Shown: piece by piece, positions 1-10,695 of the stretch | How the letters are laid out: each line of letters starts with the position of its first letter | Numbering within the stretch: the first letter of the stretch is position 1 | NCBI GenBank assembly: GCA_012934845.2 | Contig: WNNJ02001959.1 | Span: 1 to 64,000, forward strand | DNA: 64,000 bases | Source of the DNA: Pomphorhynchus laevis | Lineage: Eukaryota; Acanthocephala; Palaeacanthocephala; Echinorhynchida; Pomphorhynchidae | Direction of reading: 5' to 3' | Notes under the pieces: model-generated | What the model saw: only the letters and a program-made list of their open reading frames with translations | What the model was told of the DNA's origin: nothing | Databases searched by the model: none | Program-made: the position numbers and the translations under genes

Positions 1-807
1 CAATATACAGAAAACCATGTTCAAGCGAATCGCAACCCGCCGGACCACGGCTTTTCAAGAGCGCATCACGCAATCACACATTCATCATAATCCTTCACTT
101 AAAAATATTCTATCACACGCATCTAGAGACGGTGCATCTTTCTGGTTAAGCGCTCTGCCTCTAAGACATGAAAACTTTCACCTGACCTCGAACGAATTTA
201 CTGATGCCATTCTACGCGATATGGTTTAATGCCGAACAACTTGGTCGATAAAAACTGTCCGTGCGGAGCTGAACTCGAGGTCGGACATGCCATCTCATGC
301 AGGAAAGGTGGCCTCCCAACCATCAGGCACAATGCTTCTCAAGACATAATTGCTCATGAACTAATTAGTGTGTCACAGCGTGAAATCGAACCACAACTAT
401 CTCCAGTTCCTGACAACCTTGAATATGACGCGTTAAACTCTTCAAGAGACTATGGGACAAGGATAGACGTGGTAAGGTCAAGTCTTAACGGCACACGATA
501 TGAGCGGGCATTCTTGGATGTCAGTGTCTTTTCCAATTTTGCTCAATCGTTTTCCAACCGAGCCCTATCGTCCTTGTTCGAGTTCAACGAGAACAGGAAG
601 GTTTCGAAATACGAAGAAAGAGTAACAACAGTCGAAAAAGGTTTGTTCGTACCGTTTATCCTATCGCCGTCAGGTGGACTTGGAGATTGCGCTCGATCTT
701 TATTAAAATCGATCGCTACTGCAAAATCAAGACAGAGCCTAATGAGCTACTATAAGAATTCTGGGTATAGGCTTTATCGCCATGACTTTTTGGTTTGCGT
801 TTAACCG
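1..807 (+). pseudogene. 3' end of a GVRP-type LINE (zinc knuckle plus restriction-like nuclease region)
   Basis: This is the C-terminal part of a non-LTR retrotransposon polyprotein, entering from the left edge. A first frame (17-229) ends with the stretch that normally precedes the knuckle. The second frame (229-804) has the knuckle, with CPCG and a later H and C, then GGLPTIRHN, then RIDVV and ERAFLDVSVF, a pattern I know from restriction-like endonuclease regions of such elements, and ends with FILSPSGGLGD. The frame changes near position 215, where one frame reads into a stop and the other continues with YGLMPNN, so one small indel has broken it. The RT domain lies outside the window. The class also appears at 22500, 37000 and 42000. 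The class call is from motif recall, not a search. Confidence 0.75.
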
Positions 808-1126
808 GATTATTATAGTATAGTTGTTTATTATTTACTATACTACTACTGCCAATTCCTTGTACAACGTCATTCAATCCTAATTGGTACATTGAAAAAT
901 GATATTTTGACATTGAAAAAATTTAAAATAAAATAAAAACATGTTAAAAAAATTAAATCAAAACATTTTAACATTTTATTAAATTTTATTTTCACCATTT
1001 TAACATTTTTTTAAATGTTATAAAATGTTAAACATTTTTTAACATTAAAAAATGTTATTTTTGTGAATTTCAGCATTGAAACAGAAGCATTTTAATACTA
1101 ACATTGAAAAAAATCTATTTCATACT
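808..1126. repeat. AT-rich spacer with ATGTT/AACAT short inverted repeats
   Basis: Non-coding. Between about 930 and 1075 the words AACATTTT and AAAATGTT alternate many times on one strand, so the region can fold on itself repeatedly. It probably is 3' UTR or satellite-like debris following the LINE remnant. I see no gene. Confidence 0.5.
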
Positions 1127-1615
1127 TGTAGGGTAAACAGACACGCTTACAAAGCAAAGTAGTAAATCAGTAAGTTTAAATTGTCATGGTTGCAACATCA
1201 TTACCAGGTACAACATACTCTGATAATCCTGAATATACCACTGGGAGAGATGCTTTAAGGTGGGTCAAGGCACATCAGAAGCCGCAGATAAATTTGCCAC
1301 TCTGATACTTGGACATGCTGGGCGATTTAACCTTCAGTACTGTCCAAACATCACAATCATCAGTGTCACATCCAACTTCCAGCTGGGTAAAGGAAGAATC
1401 AGAATCATACTCCATCTTCTTTGAGCTAGACTTTTTAGGACGTCCCATTGACTATTTAATACTGAATTTCAATACGTAGCTTGTAAGAAGTTATAACAAA
1501 AGAATTCTTTGTCCCACAATAATTGTATGTTATTGTAGTGTAAACATATACGCTTGTAAAAAGCTATATTGAGTAATATCTACAAAACAAAGTAGTAAAT
1601 CAGTAAGTGTAAATA
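1127..1615. repeat. Pair of direct repeats about 410 bases apart
   Basis: The words GTAAACAGACACGCTTACAA and CAAAGTAGTAAATCAGTAAG near 1133-1175 recur with few changes near 1540-1600. The interval between them has no convincing ORF. This could be the two ends of a short non-autonomous element or the remains of a duplicated terminus. Confidence 0.45.
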
Positions 1616-1679
1616 GTTTACATTAAGGGTTAAGATTTACAATGTAAATTGTAAGGTAATTTCATCGCATTCTGCCACG

Positions 1680-4600
1680 TCATAGATAATCATGCAGGTA
1701 GCTCGGCGCTTTTCGTGCTCTAACTGGTCTCTTCGGTCCATTGGCGTCTGCATCGTTGTCGTTGCCATTGAAGAAAGTTCCCTGTGTCTTGCCATTACCG
1801 CTATCGCTCATTATTTCGCTTGTTAGTGTATGTCGGCCGGCTTCCGCTATTGCTTCGACATCGTCCTTACAGGTTATTGGCACGTCTTGCTGGTTGCCTT
1901 CTATTGATGGTTCGTGAATACCTTACATTGTTTGTTCGTTCAGTTCATCCATTGGTGTGTTATTATTGCAGTATTCTTGAGATAACCTTGTAATATGGCG
2001 ATTCAACACTGTTCTATGCTGTCCGTTAGGGTATGAGACTGTTAAATAATAAGGATTTATATTCTCTAGTTTGGCTGGCAGTAAGTTAGGACAATGTTTG
2101 GATGTTCGGTTGTGGTATTTCACTAACACGGACTGTGCATGCGTCAGCCATTGCGGTAGTTGGTTTTGTTAAAGGCATTGTCGGCGGTATCTGAAAATCC
2201 TATTGTGTGGACATTCGTTAGTGACTGTGCATAGTAAGCTACGACTGCAGTTGCGGGCGTGTTGTAGGACTTTCTCCCTGTCTTTTATTCCAAGATTGAG
2301 GGTGCGTAGTGCTAGACGTATCGTAGTCCAAATTTGGCCGACAAGTCGTTTTGCTTGTCCGTTTCCTCTTGGATTGAATTGAGACGAATGACTTTAGGAT
2401 ATGTTCCGAGATAGTAAGTATTGTTTCAGCTCTGCTGACTTGAAGCAATTTGCGTTATTAGAATGTATAAACTCCGTGGTGCCGAACGTCGAAAATAGCA
2501 GTTCAAGCTTCTTAATCACTGTTTGTGAACTTATGTCTTTGCAGGGGAAGCCGAATGGAAAACCACTGTATTCGTCGACCACGACCAAGAGGTAAGGATT
2601 TCTCTGTGTTGATGTTGGCAAAGGACCTTTGATGTTCATGGATAGCCGCTCAAATGGACGAGTCGACTTTATAATATGGGATCCCTCTAGATGCGGATAG
2701 TGGGGTTTTATCTCTGAACAAACTGATCAGTTATTGCAAGTTAGTCTTACGTCGTCGCATGAAAACGGTAGATTGTTTTTTAGTACATATGCTGTTAAGC
2801 GTCGTATAACGGGATGGCGCAAATCAACGTGTAGTTGTTTAAGAGAGGCTTAATCAGACCCTGCTGCGCAGACTCGCGTTTAAGTATCGGCAACGTGGTT
2901 TTATTTGCTAGGTCTGCATATAATCTTAAATTCGAACTCTGATAGTTCGAGGCGCCATCTATTAATCTTCTCATTTTTGATTTGGCTCTTGCTCTTGTTG
3001 TTTAGCATGAACGATACGGACCTTTGATCAGTAATAATCGTAAAAGGGCATCCGATAAGGCGGTATCTCCTGTTTCGAAGTGACTCTACAATGGCATGCG
3101 CTTCTTTCTCAATTGCCTAGTTTCGCGACTCCGGGTTGGTCAACGACCGAGAGAAAAAGGCTACGGGTATTTCTTCTTGGCTAAGAGATGCGGCTATGGT
3201 TGTCGCAGATGCGTCAGTTTCGACAGTTAATGGCTTATTGTTGTCAATGTGATATAGTGCGGCTTCCATTATGTCCGATTTTATGCCTTTGAACGCTGTG
3301 ATTGCCTCATCATTCATGAGAACTGTAAAACGTTAATTTTTGCCATTTTGGGTGAAACGTTTGCTATCCAATTCGCATAGTAAGCAAACATACCTTGCAC
3401 TCGTTTAAGTTCAGACTGACATGATGAAATTGGCAAGGATTTCAGAGGCTCAAATCGTTCCGGTCTGGTTTGAAGCTACCATTTCTTATCTGATATCCGA
3501 GAATGTTGATTTCTTCTCCTCAGAATTTGCATTTTCCATTGTTGAACTTTAAGTTTAATGATGTACAGACTGAAATAAATCGATCTACATTTCGGTCATG
3601 CTCCTCCCTTGTGCGTCCACATATAGTGATGTCATCTAAGTAGACGTATGTTTCGGTCAAATCATTGTCCGCGATTATTTTATTCAAAATTCTTTGAAAA
3701 CATGCTACCGCGTTCGTTAAACCAAAAGGAATCCTGGTAAATTAATAAAGTTTGCCGCCTGATTCGAACGCCGTATATTGACGATCGGATGGGTGGATTT
3801 CGACTTGGTGATAGGCGGATTCAAGATCAATAGTTGAGAAGAATTTGTATTGAGATATTTCGTGATCAGGTTATCAATGTTTGGAAGTGGATATCCGTTG
3901 AGATGTGTATATTGGTTTATTGTCTTGGAATAGTCCACAACTATTCGTTTCTTTCTTCGCTGGTTAGTCGTCACGAATGCATGTGCTCGCCAAGGCGATG
4001 TGCTCGGCTAAATTATGTGTTCCCGCAGAAGTTTGTCTATCTCATTACGAATGAACGCATAATTCTTGCGTGTGTGTTTTCGAGATTTTGTAAAAATATG
4101 TGTACAGTTCTCTTTTAGGTGCTCAAATAGCTTTGGAGGTTTAACAATGTTCATTACTCTCAATGAAATTGGTTCTTCTTGATCGTGGAATCGAAATGGG
4201 ATGTTGGAATTTCTCTTCATAAAGTCGATACCAAGAATGATGTCTGAACAAAGATCGTAAGAATCAGTAGTTTTACATACGAAATAGCTTTCCTTGCATA
4301 CGAATGTCGACTGTTATCGAACCATTTGAAGTTACCTGGATTCCGGAGGATGCCATTGATATTTTGGATTGCAGACGCCACACTTTCACATTTAATCGTG
4401 TTATGTGATTCGAGCTTACAAAGTTCAATGTGCTCCCGGTGTCAAATAAAGCGTTTAGGCAAATGCCGTTTACAAATATCTTTTGCGTAGCAATGCTGCC
4501 GCTTGATCCGCGAAGCCCGCCGTTACTGAACAGGACACTTATTGCATACCGAATTTCGTGCGGGACAATGTTTCCTTGTATGCTTGACTTTTCCACCGGA

Positions 4601-4830
4601 GAAGTAGCATTTCCATGTACTTGATTTCTCAGTTGCTACGACTTGCTCGGCATTTGTGGCTGTTGAGTTGTGGTTGGGGTGTACCGTTTCCTCAACGGAT
4701 TCATTCTGTACTGCAGATGCAAGCCGCTCAGCATTTCATCGATTCGAGCACGGACATCAAATCCATTCGCAGATAACCAGTTGTTGATCCGCTACGGATT
4801 GCTGAGGATTTAATGTTTAGAGCTTAAAAT
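1680..4830 (-). mobile_element. Ty3/Gypsy LTR retrotransposon fossil (CsRn1-like), pol and part of gag
   Basis: Reading on the minus strand the parts are in Ty3/Gypsy order: a gag-side segment (about 4600-4830), a protease with a DTG active-site motif (about 4330-4560), reverse transcriptase (about 3450-4220), RNase H (about 3110-3320), integrase (about 2240-2640 and beyond), and a C-terminal tail (about 1690-2130) with RPVRARKAPSYLHDY, a pol ending I associate with CsRn1-like elements. The copy is clearly broken with roughly ten or more breaks and I could not define both LTRs. Age looks old. Family assignment within Ty3/Gypsy is an inference from motif recall. Confidence 0.8.
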
Positions 4831-4847
4831 TTAATATTTAATGATAC

Positions 4848-4883
4848 TATTAGGGCCCATTTGCGGGTAAAGGGGCCCTAATA
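4848..4883. repeat. Hairpin with 11-bp perfect arms (TATTAGGGCCC)
   Basis: The arms TATTAGGGCCC (4848-4858) and GGGCCCTAATA (4873-4883) are exact reverse complements around a 14-base loop. It lies just beyond the gag side of the Gypsy fossil. The left arm plus loop text GGGCCCATTTGCGGGTAA recurs with one change at 9668-9685, so this may mark a terminus of some repeat family. Confidence 0.6.
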
Positions 4884-5658
4884 ATATCACTATTTTTGAT
4901 ATAAAAATAAAAAATACGATATCCTATTTAGTGAAAATTTGTGATGTATCATCGCATTCTAAGGTATAAAAATGATATACGAGCAAGAAACTAGTTTTTA
5001 TCCACTTAAGTATATAAATTTTAATACATTTCTGTCGTTACTCAAGTGCAGATATGTCAGGATATCTTGTGATATATTCGATATATAATAATCACTTCGT
5101 TTCTAATTGTGTCACATGAATTTCTTAGATTAAATACTTCTTATTTGCGATACTAATTTATAACTTATCTGTATTATGGCGCCTTTCAAACATATAACAA
5201 ATTGGATTTAAAATTTTATACCGAATTTCCAACGAAAAAGCTAGATTTGGTTTTCAGATGTTTTCCGCAACTGTGAGTATTTGAAACTCCAAATGTTCCT
5301 TCCATTTTAAAATCTGACTTTTAATAAATAATCGTTTATATTGTTAAACTTTTTCTCATATTTCAAAAATAAATAATTCAATAAATGAGTGTAATTTAAT
5401 GAATGTAATTTAATGAATGCACTCATTTAATGAAATTTACATTAAATGAGTGTTCTTCATTTAATGGAAGGAATTGGTTCATAATTTAAACAATTTGCTT
5501 ATAATGTAAAGAATTAGTTTTTGTAAAAAATATTTAGCAAAATGGAACTAATAAACTGAACTATAATCCCTTAATGATTGAATTTTATCAAATTTGGATA
5601 ATTATCTTACTAACTTAACTTATAAACTGAAGAAACTTTAATAAACTTAAACTGGAGT
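4884..5658. other. AT-rich non-coding stretch
   Basis: No ORF or RNA gene is supported. Around 5385-5465 a short word, AATTTAATGAATG, and its complement ATTCATTAAAT-like forms repeat several times around CACTCATTTAATG, giving a small local foldback. This stretch is directly downstream of the RPL27 stop codon and would hold its 3' UTR. Confidence 0.4.
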
Positions 5659-5890
5659 TTAGAATCTAAATTTTGTGAAGAAGCAAAACTTCTTGCCTGC
5701 CATTAAGCGTTCCTGTATTTTTGAACGAACTTTATCCTTCGCTTTGCGTTTTAATTCCTTATCTCTTAAAGCTTCCTTGTTGACCTTTTTCGTGTTGAAT
5801 TTGCTATCGATAACGTATCTCGTGGACAAGAGATGTGTATAATTTGCAACCTTTACGAATTGCCTCATTCTAAGCATCTTCCTTTGGTTA
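5659..5890 (-). CDS. RPL27: Ribosomal protein L27 (eL27), terminal exon
   Basis: This encodes the C-terminal half of large-subunit ribosomal protein eL27, a component of the cytosolic 60S subunit. The frame contains FVKVANYTHLLSTRY, then NKEALRDKELKRKAK, and ends with FFTKFRF directly before the stop; in animal eL27 the matching parts are FVKVYNYNHLMPTRY and WFFQKLRF at the extreme C-terminus. The usual protein is about 136 residues and about 77 are here. A plausible acceptor AG at 5891-5892 would start the exon at 5890. The first half of the protein is not visible upstream within the next few kilobases. The ending GKKFCFFTKFRF is more divergent than usual (the family has GKNKWFF), so a 5'-truncated pseudogene is the main alternative. 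Confidence 0.7.
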
Positions 5891-6857
5891 CTTTACTTAT
5901 ATAAAGTTAGTTCTCTATATAATGATATTGTTTGACTGGGAACACATCATTAGCATGCATTTGTCCATGTTCTGTGTTAAGTCGATGAAAATAGAATAGT
6001 AACTTAACAAAAACTGCTATTAATATTGAACATATCTTATTTATAAAATGTATTAAACAATGCGCTAGGATACGAAATTTATTAAAATGTATTAAACTAT
6101 GCGCTAGGATTAAAATTATCAAAATGGTAATGCTAAACATTAGCAAAATGATCAAAAGCAAGACATATGAAGATTGAATAAAATCATTAATTTTTGATTA
6201 AATTAAAATTTTAGAGTGAACATTTTTTAAAATTTTATCACAAAATATTAATTTGAGTAATAAAATTAATTTAATATTAATTTAATATTAATTTTATAGT
6301 AAATATTGTACTTTTTGATAGAATAATAAATTACATTAAAAAATGAAATTTCATAACTTCAAATGCAAATTATTCATGTATTGTCTCTACGGAAGAATTC
6401 TACTGAAATTCTTCTACTGAAGTATTTTATGTTTGTCTAAAAAGCGTAATCTTAATTATCTTAATTATTATCGATTTATTATCTTGGACATTAAAGTTTG
6501 GTATACGTAACATGACGGCAAGAATTATAAGAACACCACAATTTCGTTACATGTGATGCCTTAATGAAACGAGTTCTTAAGAAGATAAAAAATACCTTTT
6601 AAAAATCACTGGGAAATTAGTAAAAGTAACAAAGAGCGTAATCTTAAAAATTAATCTTATTATCGATTTAATATTTGTTATCGATGCGTTCAATAATTAA
6701 ATTTTATTTTATTTTTTATTTGACCTGTTTTTAAGTAAAGCAAAAGTTTATAGTTTATTCTGAACGTGTTTGATTATGACAAGAGATATCATTTTACGGC
6801 AACTGTCAAGAATTGGTATATTATTAATATTCACAGGTAAAAAATAAAACAACTTGA
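5891..6857. other. AT-rich stretch upstream of the RPL27 exon
   Basis: I searched by eye for the missing RPL27 exons on the minus strand and did not find them. The open frame at 5907-6161 is hydrophobic by virtue of AT-rich codons and shows nothing recognisable. A near-duplicate word, CATTAAACTATGCGCTAGGAT, occurs at about 6048-6070 and 6089-6111 as a short tandem repeat. Confidence 0.4.
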
Positions 6858-7085
6858 ATACTCAATTACAAACATGTTGTAGACTATGTGGGATGTTTAC
6901 CCACAACTAATTCAATTGGTATTTCAAACTCAATTAGCATTAACCCAAATGCTGAACTTGACAAAGATTCAATAATGAATTTGGCTTCACATCTTAATAT
7001 TCCATATCGTATTTCAAAGTCAGAAGCAATTCAGTTAATTCAATATAATAGGATGAAAGAAATAATTGATGAGATAGGAAGATAA
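6858..7085 (+). CDS. Unrecognised short open frame, possibly an exon
   Basis: I do not recognise this frame. It is open for about 75 codons and ends KEIIDEIGR before a stop. The middle part, MNLASHLNIPYRISKSEAI, has the spacing of a small helical SAP-like or HeH-like DNA-binding motif, but that is only a resemblance. Codon use is less A/T-biased than the flanks. There is no clear start codon, so it may be an exon or a fragment of an element. Nothing nearby supports a function. Confidence 0.3.
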   Translation: MLNYKHVVDYVGCLPTTNSIGISNSISINPNAELDKDSIMNLASHLNIPYRISKSEAIQLIQYNRMKEIIDEIGR

Positions 7086-7218
7086 ACTAATAACGAAATC
7101 CAATCAATGTCAAATAACGAGATTACATCAATGTCATTTAATAATATTTTGATTTCAAAAATTTGTTAGATTGGAGTGGGTTAGTTAACTACACGTTTTT
7201 ATGATTTTTATTATCGGA

Positions 7219-7530
7219 TTAAGTGTTAGTTAACCATTCAAATCTACGTCCACTTATAATTAATGATGTTTCTGCTATACGATCGGTATCAATTTGGAGA
7301 TTTATCTTTATATAACATTTACGATTATATAGAAATTTTGATATTTTATTTTGCATAACAACTAATTCTCCCTCTACATGAGAAGTGGCTGTTAAAGCAT
7401 TTCTGTACTGAGCAGTCGCGCCAATAACTATCAACCTCGCATGACCTACTCCGTTGACGGCTGGAGGAAGATAAGCTGCTAAAGAGTATATTTTACTTTG
7501 ATTTAACCAGATTGGCTCTCTTTTAGGCGG
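7219..7530 (-). CDS. Unrecognised open frame of about 103 codons
   Basis: The minus strand is open from just after a stop at 7531 to TAA at 7219-7221. It contains LAAYLPPAVNGVGHARL, then IVIGATAQYRNALTATSHVE, and ends RRFEWLTNT. The composition is balanced and unlike the surrounding AT-rich sequence, so it looks like real coding sequence, either a terminal exon or a fragment of a mobile element. It has no coiled-coil character, so I do not join it to the coiled-coil gene at 11575-21955, although it lies downstream on the same strand. Function unknown. Confidence 0.45.
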   Translation of the reverse strand, partial: PPKREPIWLNQSKIYSLAAYLPPAVNGVGHARLIVIGATAQYRNALTATSHVEGELVVMQNKISKFLYNRKCYIKINLQIDTDRIAETSLIISGRRFEWLTNT

Positions 7531-7676
7531 CTATCGGACTCTTCTCTGTTTTAAGAATTAAGAGTTTAATTCGATTAATTATTACCTCACTTAGCCAGCT
7601 ACCGTTATTATTTCGACTGCCTATAAAGGTCACATTTCCAATCTAACTCCTAGAAAACTTAAGATCCTAGCAAACA

Positions 7677-8102
7677 TGTTACACCTTTTCAATCTCTCTG
7701 TATCCTTCAGACCAGCTCTCGAAAGAATATTGGAATTCTAGGTATAGGATTTAGCCGAGCAAAGATAGGGCGAGCATTGCTCTCCTTAACCCTTCCCAAT
7801 CTTCCTTTTGGAATATATACAAGAACGAGAAATTTGTTAGCTGGAGGGCGAGGGCACCGGGTTGGATTGAGAAAAAAATTATTTTGAGTGGCAATGCGTT
7901 CCAACGGCGCGCTTACAGGCCCACTAATAATAAAAATTATCAAACTGATAAAAATAATAATCCCGCAGACTAATTCTGTCTTCGTTCAGTCCGTTCGTTC
8001 ATTCTGTTCGTTTAGTTCGATGAACTGAACGAACAAAATAAAGTTTGAAGAAATAAAGGTTGAAGCGTTGATAAAATTTTGAAGAGTCACTATCGCTACA
8101 CA
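7677..8102 (+). repeat. Possible solo LTR
   Basis: The segment begins TGTTACACC, ends CGCTACA and contains an AATAAA near 8037, which is the layout of an LTR of about 425 bases. It is followed by the text TGGAGCAACGCC, which could be a primer-binding-like site but which I cannot match to a tRNA. No matching second LTR or clear target duplication was found, so this is tentative. A minus-strand open frame at 7707-7943 is proline- and arginine-rich without known motifs and is probably a by-product. Confidence 0.25.
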
Positions 8103-8244
8103 ATTATGGAGCAACGCCTTCTCCCGAACTTGGGTGAGCTTCAGAAGTAGGGAATTCTCTGTTACATATATCCTGAATTCCTAGGTTCCGTTTTCAGGAT
8201 CCCACAACACCCGCGCGCCACTCTCCACTCGCGTCTGTCAGCTT

Positions 8245-8660
8245 TTGACATACAGTCATAGAAAGGAGGTCGCTATCACAATGCTATTAGCCACACCATC
8301 CGATATTGAAGAAATTTACGCCAGGCCAGTTGACGGTTGTTTTTATCAAAAAAGTAATCCGATATCATGTTCTAAAGATCTGCGGCACATTTCGATTCCA
8401 AATTTCCTCATATCCATTTACGAAAAAGCGCTTGCTTGTAAAATCTGTGATCATTTAAGTAGACGCAATTTTATCACATCCGATTTTTCTGGGTTTGTAA
8501 AATTTCGTTCGATCTATTAAGCAATAAGTGAAGTACATCGGTTTTGCCAAGATAAGAGGCATGAGCTTAATGTGACTGTATTTATTGACTTTTTGGCTTC
8601 ATTTAAACGCATCTATAGTTCTATATTTCGTTTGATATCACTTATCTCATGTTCCTCGTG
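8245..8660 (+). pseudogene. LINE reverse transcriptase fragment (finger region)
   Basis: The frame 8245-8520 includes DLRHISIPNFLISIYEKAL followed by LSRRNFITSDFSGFVKFRSI, which follows the standard LINE RT pattern FRPISLLP..SKIFEK...NIL...QSGFRKGRS. A stop interrupts it at 8518, then VTVFIDFLASFKR (8571-8609) follows in the same frame and corresponds to the motif-A stretch FLDFSKAFD. It is a decayed fragment of a Jockey/CR1-superfamily RT, not an intact gene. The upstream 8110-8240 stretch is richer in G and C than its surroundings. Confidence 0.6.
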
Positions 8661-8699
8661 TTGCCTGTAAGAATTTTTAAAAGGGGGAATATGGATAAA

Positions 8700-9660
8700 T
8701 AAATATAATATAAATAATATAAATAATATGATATTTATAGATATAAATAATGTCAGCGATTATTTTACCAAGATAATCCTGATGCATGTCAGTTCTATCC
8801 AATTACATGTGTACATTAAGGCTCCCTACTCTCTCCTATTTTATTTCTTACTGTCTCCATCGTTCTCTTTAAATATTTTCGATGTAATCAGCATTTTGTG
8901 GTTTAAGCTGATGTCAGCACAGCCCTTTTCTCTGGGCGCAGATCCAAATATGTAGTATCAAACATCAGCTGTTTCTTCATAATATTAAAAGCACAGTTAT
9001 CCCTTATAATCTTAACTCTTTCAAATCACATGTGGTGGTTTTTCATGGTGCCCCTATGACAAAGAAAAGCTTAAGAGACTAACAATTTCATCTATTTCTT
9101 CCATTATGAATAATCAACCACTACTAGTATTCACACATCGAGTAAGATACCTGGAGTTTAGCATTACGGTCAAATGGACTTCCGGATTAGATTTGAATAA
9201 TCTCAAGACTGTCTCGAAAAGAGCTAGATGGCTCTGAAACGGGCTCAGTGTCTTTCATTAAGAGTGAGTACCATTGCGCCTTTGGTGTATCTAGCCAATC
9301 TCGGAACTTGTTTACTTTTTAAATGACGTCCACAGAGCAAACACTAAGATTTCTTAAGCTTCTCATGTCGAGACTACCTGCCATCATGCGTACCGATTGG
9401 GCCTTAGGTGTATGAAATACCCTAAGTGGCTCAATCGTAAAGTGACAAGTTGGTATTAGCTGGTGGAAACTAAACCCACTCGCGGTCATTATTCGTACAT
9501 AGATTGTATACGAACCCTACGATCAAGGATCTCAACATTAATAACAAAGACTGTTTCAATGTCAATAAGGATGAAATCTTGGGCATGTCGGAAAACAGAC
9601 ATGAAACAATAAATGATCACACAAAATCACATATAACGTTCTAAGTCTAATTATGATAAC
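8700..9660 (+). pseudogene. Decayed downstream part of a LINE, probable
   Basis: Heavily broken coding-like text continues after the RT fragment. Around 9130-9230 one frame reads RVRYLEFSITVKWTSGLDL, resembling the LINE motif that follows the catalytic FADD (YLGVTLDSKLSW). Around 9340-9400 RLPAIMRTDWALGV-like text appears in another frame. Many stops separate these. It could be the same insertion as 8245-8660. Confidence in exact limits is low. Confidence 0.35.
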
Positions 9661-9734
9661 AATATAAGGGCCCATTTACGGGTAACTGGCGTAAATTGTA
9701 GCTTTCTGATACCAAAAATAAATTTTGTTAAAAA

Positions 9735-10090
9735 AAATCAAATCAGCTAACTGAGTCTACGTATTTAATATAATTATAACATTAAAAAATAAAATAATAA
9801 TGCTAAATCAAAATTTAATAATTAAATAATAAAATAAATAATTGTTTTTAGATTTTTATAATTTAAATCAAGTTAAAATAAAAAAATCTATATTAGAATC
9901 TAATATTAGAATCAGGTTCGGCTCCAATTCAGACTTATTAGATTTCGGACATCACTCATCAAACCAGCATTGAAGAAATAGAATGAAAGTATATTTATTT
10001 AAAAAAGAATTTTTATAACCTGCTATTTTTGATAACTGATTAATAAATAACACACGATGTATCAGAATAAGGATAATGTAATCTATATAT
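9735..10090 (-). mobile_element. Truncated Penelope-like element repeat, copy 1
   Basis: The segment opens with TCAAATCAGCTAACTGAGTC and continues with GCTAAATCAAAATTTAATAA and later ATGTATCAGAATAAGG, the same order as the repeat at 61095-61345 next to the Penelope-like RT. In the element's own (minus) sense the TCAGCTAACTGAGTC end is the 3' terminus. This copy lacks the pseudoknot block. Confidence 0.6.
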
Positions 10091-10093
10091 ATA

Positions 10094-10230
10094 AATCAAA
10101 TCAGCTAATTGAGTCTGCGTATTTTATACATAAATTAAAAATTATGATAAATAATAAATAATAATTATATGAGATAATTTATATAATTATTTATATTATT
10201 TAGATAATGATGAGGAATATACTATGACAA
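10094..10230 (-). mobile_element. Truncated Penelope-like element repeat, copy 2
   Basis: A second start of the repeat, TCAAATCAGCTAATTGAGTC, sits directly beside copy 1 in the same orientation and then decays into AT-rich sequence. The close tandem placement of copies 1, 2 and 3 suggests nested or tandem insertion of related 3' ends. Confidence 0.5.
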
Positions 10231-10290
10231 GGTATCGTATATTAGAACAAAGGAAAAAGGAAACTGAAACGTCAGTTTCCCTTTTTTGAA

Positions 10291-10695
10291 ACGTCAAATC
10301 AGCCAACTGAATCTATGTATTTAATATAATTATAAAATAAACAAAACATAACAATGCTAAATCAAAATTTAATAATTAAATAATAAAATAAATAATTGTT
10401 TTTAGATTTTCTATAATTTAAATCAAGTTAAAAAATTGAAATTTAAAATAAACGTCATTTTTATGAATTGACTAATAAATAACAGACGTTGTATCAGAAT
10501 AAGAATTAGAGGTCATCAGGAGGAACTGCTATATTATCAGGTTTCGGCCTCTAATTTCTCGATCCAGTATAGCAGCGGGGCCAAATACATGCTAAGGACG
10601 TATTTTCTCTGAAAAAATTGATTATTTAGGATATCTTAGTCGAATAACAAATTATATATTTTTATTATCCATCTAAAAATTTACAAATTTCAGCA
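10291..10695 (-). mobile_element. Truncated Penelope-like element repeat, copy 3, with pseudoknot block
   Basis: This is one of the fullest short copies. It runs from the terminal block TCAAATCAGCCAACTGAATC through ATAACAGACGTTGTATCAGA, the AGGTCATCAGGAGGAACTGC block and the AGCGGGGCCAAATACATGCT block, and ends near 10695 in text (TTATTCCATC-like) that matches the C-terminal codons of the RT at 61810-61860. That places the 5' truncation just inside the RT ORF. The pseudoknot stems lie at 10526-10533 with 10568-10575 and at 10546-10551 with 10577-10582. Confidence 0.75.

Noticed and set aside
5907-6161. Hydrophobic minus-strand frame upstream of the RPL27 exon
   Set aside because: Composition is that of random AT-rich DNA and it shows none of the expected RPL27 N-terminal residues.
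7707-7943. Minus-strand frame of 78 codons
   Set aside because: No motif, and it overlaps the possible LTR with a polyadenylation-like signal; probably chance.
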